From Ruegeria lacuscaerulensis (GTDB lineage Bacteria > Pseudomonadota > Alphaproteobacteria > Rhodobacterales > Rhodobacteraceae), in the NCBI RefSeq assembly GCF_013031245.1, contig NZ_WPZL01000011.1, forward strand, positions 62,001 to 126,000: a DNA stretch of 64,000 nucleotides, given 5' to 3'. Position numbers and translations under genes: made by a program. Of the stretch, positions 43,843 to 51,908 are shown in pieces (the stretch's first letter is position 1; each line of letters opens with the position of its first letter). The notes under the pieces were generated by a model that made no database searches, was not told where the DNA came from, and worked only from the letters and a program-made list of their open reading frames with translations.

Positions 43843-46047
43843 TCAGGCCACCCGCGGGGACTCCCGCAGAAGATCGGCCAATGCGCTGATCATCACCGGC
43901 CATTGCGCACGGCGGTCTTGGTCACGCAGCGCGGTCAGCAATGTGCGCCCAATGGACAGCAATGCAGGGGTGCTGTCATTGACATAGGTCACGATCCGCT
44001 GCTCGGGATTGGCCAGCAGGAACGGAACGATGGCCGCCCCCGCCTGATCCGGCGCGGTTTCCGACAGCAGCCGCATCGCCGCTTGCCGCACCGGGGCTGA
44101 GATATCATCCAGCAGACTGCGCGCGACATCTGCGGTACCGTCCCATTTTGTCAGGATCTGCATGGCATCGATACGGAACGGGGTATCTCCTGTTTTCAGC
44201 ATTGCCCGCAGTTTGCCACGCAGCGCGTCCTGCGGCGGCAGGTTGGCCTGTTGAAGCAGCTTCAGTGCTTGCAGCGAGAGGTTGGTATCCGTGTGTGACA
44301 GGCCTTGCGTTATCAGCTCGACCAGATGGTCTTCGCTTAATTCTGCCCCGTGGCGGGCAATTGAGACGCACAACGCCGACAGGGCTTGTTGCGCAATTTC
44401 AATATCAGGATCTATTGCGATCTGGGCCAGCATGACTTGCATACCCTTCACCTCGCCCAGCAGACGGATGGAGGACATGCGGGTTTCCTGTTCCAGCGCC
44501 TCGGCATTGTCGTCCAGCGCGACACGGCGACGTTTGGGGTGACGTGTGGCTTTGGCCAGCAGCGCCTGCTCGCGCGGGGTCAGAGGCTGAACCTCGTCTT
44601 CCTTGGCCTCCTGAGTCATTTCGGCTGCAATAGCATCATGACCAAGGATCGCACCGAGGCTTGAGGTCGGGCCATTTTCGCCTTCGTTCGAGACGTCCAG
44701 ACCGGCCGCTTCCAGCGCGGCGAAATCGGTTTGCGGTGTGACTTCCTCGGGCGCATCTTCGGCGACCGGCATCGGAACCAGCGCAAAAGACAACAGCAAC
44801 TCGCGACTCTGCTGTTGGTTTACGTGTGACCGGGTGTCGTCGGTCACAATCATCGCAAGCGACGCCACCGCTTTCAACCGTACCGACCGGAAAGGCGAGC
44901 GGCAGGCCCGTTGTAGCCACTCCGCCGCCTCGCGCAAGGGTGAGGTAGTCAGCGCATCGACGACGGCCCATTGAACGCGCTCGGCCTTGAGGTCATCGCC
45001 GTCCACTGAGAACAGCGCGTTCAGGCGGTCCGCGACCAATTCAGGGGACAACGCAGCCAGAAGGCCCAGCGCTTGCGCGGATACTTCGGGTTGATGACCC
45101 GTCGCCAGGAAATCCAGCACCTGCCAGCGCAGGTCGTCCGGGTCGGTTATGGGGGTATCCCGCTCCAGCCGATTGATCAGGGCCAGCTGCACCTTGGCGC
45201 CGGGATCGCGCATCATGCGATCCAGCAGTTCCGGTTCCGAAAAGCCCGAAAGGGTCAGCGCTGCGATGCGGATGTCCTCGACTGTATCGGTCAGGGCCTG
45301 TTCGACCAAAGCCGGATCATTTGGCATGAGCGCCTCATAAGCGATCATCCGGACAGCTCCATCCTTGTCGATCAGTGTCTTGCGCAGAATTGCTTCGGCT
45401 TCGGCCCCGCCAATTTTGGCCAATGTTCGCAGCGCACGGTGGCGCAGGCGGCGGTTCGAAGACTGGGCAAGTACACCCAGCGTTGGCACAGAAGGTTGAC
45501 CGATCCGGCCCAGCGCCTCACAGGCCACATCACCCAGCTCCTGACCGTCTTCATCCATCAGAGCCACGACAATTGGTTCAATCGCGGCCTCATCGCCCAT
45601 GGTGCCCAATGCCCTGATCGCCGCAATCTGAATATCCAACCAGTCGTCCCATTCATCAAGATGCACCTCGTCCTCATCCCAAGTGATCTCATCCCCGCGC
45701 CCGGTGACCAGAGTACGCAGATACGGTGCGGCATCCTCGGCCTTCAACTCGGCCAGAGCGGTCACGCAGGCCAGTTTCACCTCACCACAGGGATCGTGGA
45801 TCAGATTTTCGAGTAGTTGCGGCACAGCCTCTTTCACACCCAGCGCACCCAGTGCCTGAGCGGCATCCTGACGTACGTCTTCATCGTCATCCAACAGCGC
45901 CTTGATCAATGCCGGTCTGTTCTTCGCGCCAATTGCAGCCAGCGCCTGAATGGCGCGCAGGCGGATCGCGTCATATTCGGATTTGGCCAATTCGGTTAAC
46001 AGGCCGGTGGCCTCATCGCGCAGTGCAGTATCGGAATGCATGTTCAT
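43843..46047 (-). CDS. HEAT-repeat scaffold protein of the oxidoreductase operon
   Basis: 734 residues made of tandem HEAT / PBS-lyase-type helical repeats, for example IRLRAIQALAAIGAKNRPALIKALLDD, VRQDAAQALGALGVKEAVPQLLENL and VACEALGRIGQPSVPTLGVLA. The repeats cover residues 20-400 and again 540-700, separated by an acidic low-complexity linker. No signal peptide or catalytic motif is seen, so it is probably cytoplasmic. It could be a chaperone or assembly platform for the molybdenum enzyme before Tat export; this is inference from position. It lies 144 bp after the molybdenum subunit and directly before the cupredoxin. Confidence 0.78.
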   Translation of the reverse strand: MNMHSDTALRDEATGLLTELAKSEYDAIRLRAIQALAAIGAKNRPALIKALLDDDEDVRQDAAQALGALGVKEAVPQLLENLIHDPCGEVKLACVTALAELKAEDAAPYLRTLVTGRGDEITWDEDEVHLDEWDDWLDIQIAAIRALGTMGDEAAIEPIVVALMDEDGQELGDVACEALGRIGQPSVPTLGVLAQSSNRRLRHRALRTLAKIGGAEAEAILRKTLIDKDGAVRMIAYEALMPNDPALVEQALTDTVEDIRIAALTLSGFSEPELLDRMMRDPGAKVQLALINRLERDTPITDPDDLRWQVLDFLATGHQPEVSAQALGLLAALSPELVADRLNALFSVDGDDLKAERVQWAVVDALTTSPLREAAEWLQRACRSPFRSVRLKAVASLAMIVTDDTRSHVNQQQSRELLLSFALVPMPVAEDAPEEVTPQTDFAALEAAGLDVSNEGENGPTSSLGAILGHDAIAAEMTQEAKEDEVQPLTPREQALLAKATRHPKRRRVALDDNAEALEQETRMSSIRLLGEVKGMQVMLAQIAIDPDIEIAQQALSALCVSIARHGAELSEDHLVELITQGLSHTDTNLSLQALKLLQQANLPPQDALRGKLRAMLKTGDTPFRIDAMQILTKWDGTADVARSLLDDISAPVRQAAMRLLSETAPDQAGAAIVPFLLANPEQRIVTYVNDSTPALLSIGRTLLTALRDQDRRAQWPVMISALADLLRESPRVA

Positions 46048-46191
46048 ATCAAGCTGCCATGATGCGGTTGGGCGGGTTGGGGCGAAGTGGAAGGCAGGTT
46101 TCCCAACCGATACCTGCTTTCCAGACGGTCCCTTCTGCAGTGGGACCAGACCCGAGGGGCGGTATGGCGTCCGCCTCCCGGAAAGCTGTCA

Positions 46192-48873
46192 TCAGGCGAT
46201 GTCGCGCGGTGCAAATGACATCGTACGGAACGAGGTCTTGTAGGGGCTCGGCCCCAGTTTCCGCAGCTTGGCAACGCCCATCTTGTAGTTGTAGTTGCCG
46301 CTGATCCAGTCGACGATCCGGCCCTCGAGCGCGTTTGCGGGCTGCTGCATGTGCAAGAAGTCCATGTAGACAACGCTCTTCTTGATGGCGGGCGTGACCA
46401 TGGCCACGGCGGTGATCGCCGCTTTGGTCAGTTCGATGTGCCCGTTCTCCATCAGTTTCGAGAACTGGAAGTCATCGCCTTCCACGCCCAGCAGCGTGGT
46501 CTTGTTGCCCGGAACCCGTTCCGAATAGACCATCACATAGTCGCCGCTTTCGATGCCACGCTCGGCCGCATCGTCGGGGTGAATCTCGACCCAGTTTTCG
46601 GGCCAGCGCTGCACGATATACGGTCGGCGGCGGTCGTCGAAGCCGGATTGCCAGCGTTCGTTGATCCGGCCGGATGTGGCCCAAAGCTCGCCTTCGTCCT
46701 TGTTGGGTTTCAGCCATTCCCAATAGTCCGAGAACAGACCCCAGGGCGATTTTTGGATGTTGCACTTGCCGGTCTGGCTGTTGAAATGCGTCAGCTTCTT
46801 GTTGAACACATCCTTCCCCGCTGCGCCGGTATCGGGCAGCGTACGGGTCGTGTCGTGCAGACGCTTGGTTTCAATCAGCGTGACCCCATCGGCATCCAGC
46901 ATGACCGGACATTGCACACCGTCGGTACCGAATTCACGGACCTTGGCATGCAGGGTCTTGCCTTCGGCCTTGGCCAGACGGTGAACCGCGTGGAAGTCCT
47001 TGCGCGACCCGCGGGTAAAGCGCACGGCTTCTTCCGCGACCTCGTTCGAGGTCTGCCAGTCGAACCCGTCAAAGCCCATCCGTGTGGCAAGTTGCGCGAT
47101 GATCCACCAGTCCGGTTTCGCCGAGCCGGGCGCATCGTAGAACTTCTGGTACAGACGCAGGCGGCGTTCGCCGTTAGCGCGTAAAAAGTCCTCTTCGCCC
47201 CAGGTCGCTGCCGGAAACACGATATCGGCATAGCGGTTGCCGATGGGGTCCTGCAAGTAGATGTCCTGATTGATCACCACCATACCGCCGCTGTCGGCAC
47301 GGGCCTTCAGCGTATCGATCATCTCTTGCTTGTCGAAAGAGGCGATCTGGTGCGGGTTGCGGACGGTCAGCTCCTCGAACTTGTCGGCCAGTTGCTGGCT
47401 GCCACACATGGACTGAATCCAGGTGGTGCCGATCACATGGGCCATCCGGGTATGACCCGCGATCAGATATCGGTCGGTATCCATGGCACGGCGACGGCGG
47501 CCCGGCAGTTTCTCGGGCGATTTGTTGCGCGGGTATTTCCCGCCCTTCACGCCACCCCGCTGGTGACCACCGGCCCGTCCAATGACCTGGCCCGGACGTC
47601 CACCACAGCCACAAATGATGCCCAGCGCGGAAATCGCCTGTGTGTTGCCGGTGTTGTTGGACCAGTAGAACCCTTTCTCGATCATGATCGAGGTTTTCGG
47701 GCGCGAGCCGTCATCCTTGGGTTTGGCGAGCCATTCGGCAGCGGTGTAGATCTTCTGCACATCGATCTCGGCCATGGCCGCGGCGGTCTCAGGCACGAAC
47801 TCGTCCTGTGACAGCAGCCACTCTTTCCAATCCTCGAAACCTTTGGTCTGAAACTTGCCCCAGGTCGTGCGCCACTGCCATGGCGTGTTCCGGGTCCCCT
47901 GACCAAAGCCGGATGAGCTTTCCCACTTGTTGTTGACCCATTTCTTGATCCAGTCGCTGTCTTCCCAGCCATTTTCCACGATGACGCGGGCGATGGCGTT
48001 GACGACCAGCAAGTCAGTACCGGGCAGGACGTCGATATGCAGACCACCCATCTTCTCGGCATGGGCCACACCGGCGGACCGGCGCGGGATCAGATAGATC
48101 TCACGCTGACCGTTCTGCATCCCCTTCATCATCCACTGGGTATAGAGGATGGTCTTAGTCTCATACGGGTCGGTGCCACAGACCAGAAGGGTTTCCGCGT
48201 CACGCCAGTCCTCATACGCCGGGCCGAAATTATCGAAACCCGCATCCCGGAAACCGGGGGTCGAGGTCACGTCGGACGGCGTGTCGTGGAAGGTGAAGTT
48301 TGCGGTGTTGATATGGCGCAGCGCGTATTTCGAGATCGCATAGGTGTTCTCGATATACTGATAGCTGAAGGTCTTTACGCCATAGGCATTGGTGCCGTGC
48401 TTGGCGATTACGTGGTTGCCCACCTCAGCCGCCACATCCAGCGCCAGATCCCACGGAACCGGCATCAGCGTGCCATAGATCCGCATCAGCGGCGTCTTCA
48501 GACGGTCGCGTGTGGGGGTCTGCGGGTTATAGCATTTCTGCGCTATACACCCACCCCGCAGGGAACTGTCGCCATCGGTATTGACGGTCTGGTTGTCCTT
48601 ATCCGGGATGATCACCACGTGGTGTGGCTGGCCCTTGTGCAGCACGATATTGTGCTGGTTCGGCGCCACCCATGCGCCCAGAGGGGCCACCGGGAAATCC
48701 TCACCAAAGGCGTTTTCATCCGCGCCGGGACCGCCCGATTTGGCCGTCACGGGCCAGCGGTAGACTTTGTAACCACACGCCACGATGCAATAGTCACAGG
48801 CGGTCGAGATGACCTCGGCACCTTTGGGCGGCAGCGGGACGTTGGTTTCGGGTACGTAATACGGGGTTGCCAT
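46192..48873 (-). CDS. idrA: AioA-like molybdopterin oxidoreductase, probable iodate reductase catalytic subunit
   Basis: 893 residues of the DMSO-reductase superfamily, closest in pattern to arsenite oxidase AioA. The cluster motif C26-x2-C29-x3-C33 is followed by SSLRGG at 103-108, where AioA has Ser in place of a fourth Cys, so a [3Fe-4S] centre is expected. GRAGGHQRG at 432-440 keeps the Arg and His of the arsenite pocket, but the other expected His and Glu are Pro206 and Asn215. The gene neighbourhood (Rieske subunit plus two di-haem peroxidases) matches iodate reductase clusters idrABP1P2. It has no signal peptide and would be exported with the Tat-bearing Rieske partner. GGAGGGGAG precedes the ATG. 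Confidence 0.75.
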   Translation of the reverse strand: MATPYYVPETNVPLPPKGAEVISTACDYCIVACGYKVYRWPVTAKSGGPGADENAFGEDFPVAPLGAWVAPNQHNIVLHKGQPHHVVIIPDKDNQTVNTDGDSSLRGGCIAQKCYNPQTPTRDRLKTPLMRIYGTLMPVPWDLALDVAAEVGNHVIAKHGTNAYGVKTFSYQYIENTYAISKYALRHINTANFTFHDTPSDVTSTPGFRDAGFDNFGPAYEDWRDAETLLVCGTDPYETKTILYTQWMMKGMQNGQREIYLIPRRSAGVAHAEKMGGLHIDVLPGTDLLVVNAIARVIVENGWEDSDWIKKWVNNKWESSSGFGQGTRNTPWQWRTTWGKFQTKGFEDWKEWLLSQDEFVPETAAAMAEIDVQKIYTAAEWLAKPKDDGSRPKTSIMIEKGFYWSNNTGNTQAISALGIICGCGGRPGQVIGRAGGHQRGGVKGGKYPRNKSPEKLPGRRRRAMDTDRYLIAGHTRMAHVIGTTWIQSMCGSQQLADKFEELTVRNPHQIASFDKQEMIDTLKARADSGGMVVINQDIYLQDPIGNRYADIVFPAATWGEEDFLRANGERRLRLYQKFYDAPGSAKPDWWIIAQLATRMGFDGFDWQTSNEVAEEAVRFTRGSRKDFHAVHRLAKAEGKTLHAKVREFGTDGVQCPVMLDADGVTLIETKRLHDTTRTLPDTGAAGKDVFNKKLTHFNSQTGKCNIQKSPWGLFSDYWEWLKPNKDEGELWATSGRINERWQSGFDDRRRPYIVQRWPENWVEIHPDDAAERGIESGDYVMVYSERVPGNKTTLLGVEGDDFQFSKLMENGHIELTKAAITAVAMVTPAIKKSVVYMDFLHMQQPANALEGRIVDWISGNYNYKMGVAKLRKLGPSPYKTSFRTMSFAPRDIA

Positions 48874-48890
48874 GTCAGTCTCCCCTCCGC

Positions 48891-49460
48891 TTATGCAATG
48901 AGATTGTCGAAGCGGCCGTAGATCAGGCCGAACATGCCAACGGCGTAGATGTCATCGCCGTCCAGTTCCAAAAGGACCTGCGGCAAAGACTGGTAGGCCT
49001 GCCCCGAAACGAGGATGCCGTGCCGTGTCACGTCATAGGTGGACAGGTGCAGCGGGCATGGGCCCAGCACCTTATGTTCCGACTTGTAGCTGTCATACAT
49101 CGACCCGCCCTGGTGGGTGCAGGTGAGGTTGAAGGCCACAACGTCTTTCTGCGGACCGACGCCGCCGCCGCTTTCCACGCCGGTCTTGACCAGGATCGAG
49201 TCCGAATAGTCGCCCTCATCCGGGTAGTAGAACTCGACCGGGACGTCCTGTTCCAACTCGGACAGTTTGCCGATCAGCTTGCGCGGATAGGTGGAGACCA
49301 AGGCGGGAACCTGTTCAGCCTGACCGTGGCGGGTGGGCATGGCCACCATCACGGCAAAGGTCGTGGCACCCGAGGCGAACAGGAACTGGCGGCGGTTCAC
49401 GGTGCAGGCCTTTTTGGCCTCGCCCGAACAGCTGCATCCGGTTGCGTTATGATCTGTCAT
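48891..49460 (-). CDS. idrB: Rieske [2Fe-2S] small subunit, Tat-exported (IdrB/AioB-like)
   Basis: 189 residues. A short Cys-rich leader (CSCSGEAKKAC) precedes the twin-arginine motif NRRQFLFASGATTF (residues 22-35). The Rieske cluster is bound by CTH at 114-116 and CPLH at 135-138. It accepts or donates electrons for the molybdenum subunit encoded 17 bp downstream and probably carries it through Tat. It lies five bases after the second di-haem peroxidase gene. The pairing is shared by arsenite oxidases and iodate reductases; the peroxidases argue for the latter. Confidence 0.8.
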   Translation of the reverse strand: MTDHNATGCSCSGEAKKACTVNRRQFLFASGATTFAVMVAMPTRHGQAEQVPALVSTYPRKLIGKLSELEQDVPVEFYYPDEGDYSDSILVKTGVESGGGVGPQKDVVAFNLTCTHQGGSMYDSYKSEHKVLGPCPLHLSTYDVTRHGILVSGQAYQSLPQVLLELDGDDIYAVGMFGLIYGRFDNLIA

Positions 49461-49465
49461 GACGC

Positions 49466-50653
49466 TTACTCCTCTGTGGCAACCGCAGGAAGCGGCTGGT
49501 AATCCGGCAACTCGGGTTCCTCGATCAGGATTTCCTCGCCGGACAGGGATTTCAGGAACGCCACCAGATCCGCCTGTTCCTGATCAGACAGGCCAAGGGG
49601 TTGGATCAGCTGGGATTTGTTTTCGGCGAACTCATTTTCGCCACCGCCCTGGTTGTAGAATTCGACCACATCCTCAAGCGTCTCCAGCATGCCGTTATGC
49701 ATGTAGGGTTCAGTATAGAGGGTGTAGCGCAGGCTGGGTGTGCGGAACTTGCCCTTGTCGGCCTTTTCTTTGGTGCGGAAATAGAAGCCGGGGTCGTCCT
49801 TGGTGTGGCGATACATCTCCTCGGTCGAGCCTTTGGCATAAAGCTCATACCGAAAGGTAACCTGAGCCAAACCGTCATCCTGCCAACCGTCATAGGCGGG
49901 TACGCCGGTATTGTAGTATTTCTCATCCGACAGCAACGCGCCGTTGTGGCATTCGGAACACTGCGCCTTGCCGGTGAACAGCTCCAGCCCGCGTTTCTGT
50001 TCCTCGGTCAGCGCCGCATCATCCCCGCGCAGGTAGTTGTCAAAGGGGGTGTCGGTCTGAACGATGGTCCGCTCGAATGCAGCGATCGCGCGCCATGCGT
50101 TGCCGATGCGGGGCCACTGGTCGCCGAAGACATCGTTGAAGCGTTCGACGTATTCTGGAACGAAGGCCAGACGGGCCTCCATCATGTCAGCCTCGCCGTT
50201 CCCGGCAACCGCACCGCCTGCGGCGGATTTGGCCTGACTTTCGAGGCTCTTGGATGAACCTGCCCAGAACAGCTTGCCATAATAGGCCGAGTTCACAACC
50301 GTCTGGCTGTTGCGCCAGTGGGTCGTGCCGGGATAGCCGAACGAGATCGGCGCTTCGACGTCCCAGCCGATATCTGGCATGTGGCAGGCCGAACAGGGGG
50401 TCGACGGGTTGCCACCCAGACGCGGATCGAAGAACAGCATCTTGCCCAGCTCGATCTTGGCCTCGGTCTGTGGGTTGTCCAGCGGGATGGGCGGTTCGCC
50501 CAGCGCCACCAGCGGCGCATCGGGATCGGGGTCCGCCCCGCCGATGCCAGCTTCAATCTCCAGACTGTCCGCTGCGATTGCCTGCGAACCAAGGACGGCA
50601 AACAGGGCAGCGGTGGCGATTGTGCCTGAAAGGTAAGACTTAAGGTCTTTCAT
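49466..50653 (-). CDS. Di-haem cytochrome c peroxidase of the MauG/CcpA family (IdrP-like)
   Basis: 395 residues. Sec signal peptide ending SQAIAADS. Two haem c sites: CSACH at residues 87-91 and CSECH at 232-236. The region KFRTPSLRYTLYTEPYMHNGMLETLEDVVEFYNQGG is the C-terminal hallmark of bacterial di-haem peroxidases, with Met/His axial-ligand candidates in YMHNGM. In iodate reductase clusters the paired peroxidases IdrP1 and IdrP2 are thought to remove hydrogen peroxide formed at the molybdenum site. It is 11 bp after the other peroxidase gene. Which of the two is P1 or P2 is not decided. Confidence 0.82.
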   Translation of the reverse strand: MKDLKSYLSGTIATAALFAVLGSQAIAADSLEIEAGIGGADPDPDAPLVALGEPPIPLDNPQTEAKIELGKMLFFDPRLGGNPSTPCSACHMPDIGWDVEAPISFGYPGTTHWRNSQTVVNSAYYGKLFWAGSSKSLESQAKSAAGGAVAGNGEADMMEARLAFVPEYVERFNDVFGDQWPRIGNAWRAIAAFERTIVQTDTPFDNYLRGDDAALTEEQKRGLELFTGKAQCSECHNGALLSDEKYYNTGVPAYDGWQDDGLAQVTFRYELYAKGSTEEMYRHTKDDPGFYFRTKEKADKGKFRTPSLRYTLYTEPYMHNGMLETLEDVVEFYNQGGGENEFAENKSQLIQPLGLSDQEQADLVAFLKSLSGEEILIEEPELPDYQPLPAVATEE

Positions 50654-50664
50654 GGGTCCACTCC

Positions 50665-51771
50665 TCAGTTTGTTGCGTCTTGCCAGTTTTCGATCGGCGC
50701 ATAGTCCGTATCGATGTCCCCGGCGACGAAGTCGGGGCCGGTCAGAGGTTCGCCGGACAGCGCCTTGAGGAAGGCCACCAGCTGCGATTGCTCGGTCTCG
50801 GAAAGGCCAAGCGGCTTGATGCGCGGGTCCTTGTTTTCATCCTCGCCACCACCGGCGTTGTAGAAGGCCACCACGTCTTCGAGCGTCGCCATCATGCCGT
50901 TGTGCATATACGGCGCGGTGTAAGTCAGCTCGCGCAGCGTGGGGGTCATGAATGTGCCATAGGTGTCAGCCGTGTGGGTGCGGATATAGGCACCCGGATC
51001 GCGGCGGACATTCATGTAGTTTTCAAGCCCGAGGAACTTCATCATCGCCACGAAGGTGATATGGCGTTCAGGTGTCGCCCAGATTTCCGGATTGTCCGGA
51101 ACCCCGATGTTATGCGGCAGGTCGTCAGTGAACCGCTCGCCCGAGTGGCAGGCGTTGCAACCCTTGGCCTTGAACAGCTCGAAACCGGCCTTGGCCTCCT
51201 CGGACATTTCACCGCTGTCAAAGGGAGCCCCGCGCGAAATCAGCATTTTCAGGTATTCCGGGATCGCATTGCGGACACCGCCGTTCGAGGGCTCGCCAAA
51301 TCCGGCAGCTTCGAACATCTCGACATAGACCGGGTCCTGCTTGATGCGTTCCTGCATCAGACGCATGTCCATGTTCATCGAGTATGTCTCGGTGATGCTT
51401 TCGCGGGTCACGTCGTTGAGGTTGGTGCCGATCCGACCGTCATGGAACCACGCCGCGCGCTTGGCGCTGTTGATCAGCGTTGGAACGTTGCGGAAATGCA
51501 GGTTGCCAGCATAGGCATCCGACAGGGCCTGCCCGTCGGTAAAGCCATTTTCCGGCTGGTGGCAGCTGGCACAGGACAGTTCGGTGTCGCCGGACAGGCG
51601 CGGATCAAAAAACAAACGTTTGCCAAGCTCTGCCTTGGCCGGGTCAAACTCAATGGCTTCTACCGGACCCGGCTCATCCGCCTGGGCCTGGTGAACCGGT
51701 AATGCGGCACAAATCGTCAGCAAAGAAACCGTCGACAGCGCCGAGAACCATGTTCTGGCTTTGGTCATCAT
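50665..51771 (-). CDS. Di-haem cytochrome c peroxidase, first gene of the operon (IdrP-like)
   Basis: 368 residues. Sec signal peptide ending HQAQADEP. Haem sites CASCH at residues 67-71 and CNACH at 205-209. The family C-terminus TPTLRELTYTAPYMHNGMMATLEDVVAFYNAGGG closely parallels that of the second peroxidase, so the pair looks like an old duplication. It begins the operon; three tandem 10-bp repeats lie 100-130 bp upstream. A role in peroxide removal linked to the molybdenum enzyme is inferred from the idr type of arrangement. Confidence 0.82.
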   Translation of the reverse strand: MMTKARTWFSALSTVSLLTICAALPVHQAQADEPGPVEAIEFDPAKAELGKRLFFDPRLSGDTELSCASCHQPENGFTDGQALSDAYAGNLHFRNVPTLINSAKRAAWFHDGRIGTNLNDVTRESITETYSMNMDMRLMQERIKQDPVYVEMFEAAGFGEPSNGGVRNAIPEYLKMLISRGAPFDSGEMSEEAKAGFELFKAKGCNACHSGERFTDDLPHNIGVPDNPEIWATPERHITFVAMMKFLGLENYMNVRRDPGAYIRTHTADTYGTFMTPTLRELTYTAPYMHNGMMATLEDVVAFYNAGGGEDENKDPRIKPLGLSETEQSQLVAFLKALSGEPLTGPDFVAGDIDTDYAPIENWQDATN

Positions 51772-51872
51772 CTAAAAGCCCCTTTTTCGCTAATGCGATC
51801 ACTCGGGTTGGCCGAGGACCGGCTGAGTCAAGCATACGGGGCATTTGTTTCGTGGCGATATGATCCAGGTTA

Positions 51873-51902
51873 AAGTCTGTGAAAAGATGTAAAATTTTGT
51901 AA
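51873..51902 (-). promoter_or_regulatory. Three tandem 10-bp repeats upstream of the oxidoreductase operon
   Basis: Read on the minus strand, TTACAAAATT, TTACATCTTT and TCACAGACTT follow one another without gaps (complement of 51893-51902, 51883-51892 and 51873-51882). Direct repeats at 10-bp spacing are typical of OmpR/TorR-type regulator sites. The repeats sit between the kinase pseudogene and the first peroxidase gene. Confidence 0.55.
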
Positions 51903-51908
51903 CGAAAC

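Noticed and set aside
46192..48873. Straight annotation as arsenite oxidase large subunit
   Set aside because: Two of the four expected arsenite-contact residues are not conserved and the gene set with two di-haem peroxidases fits iodate reductase clusters better; no ars genes are nearby.
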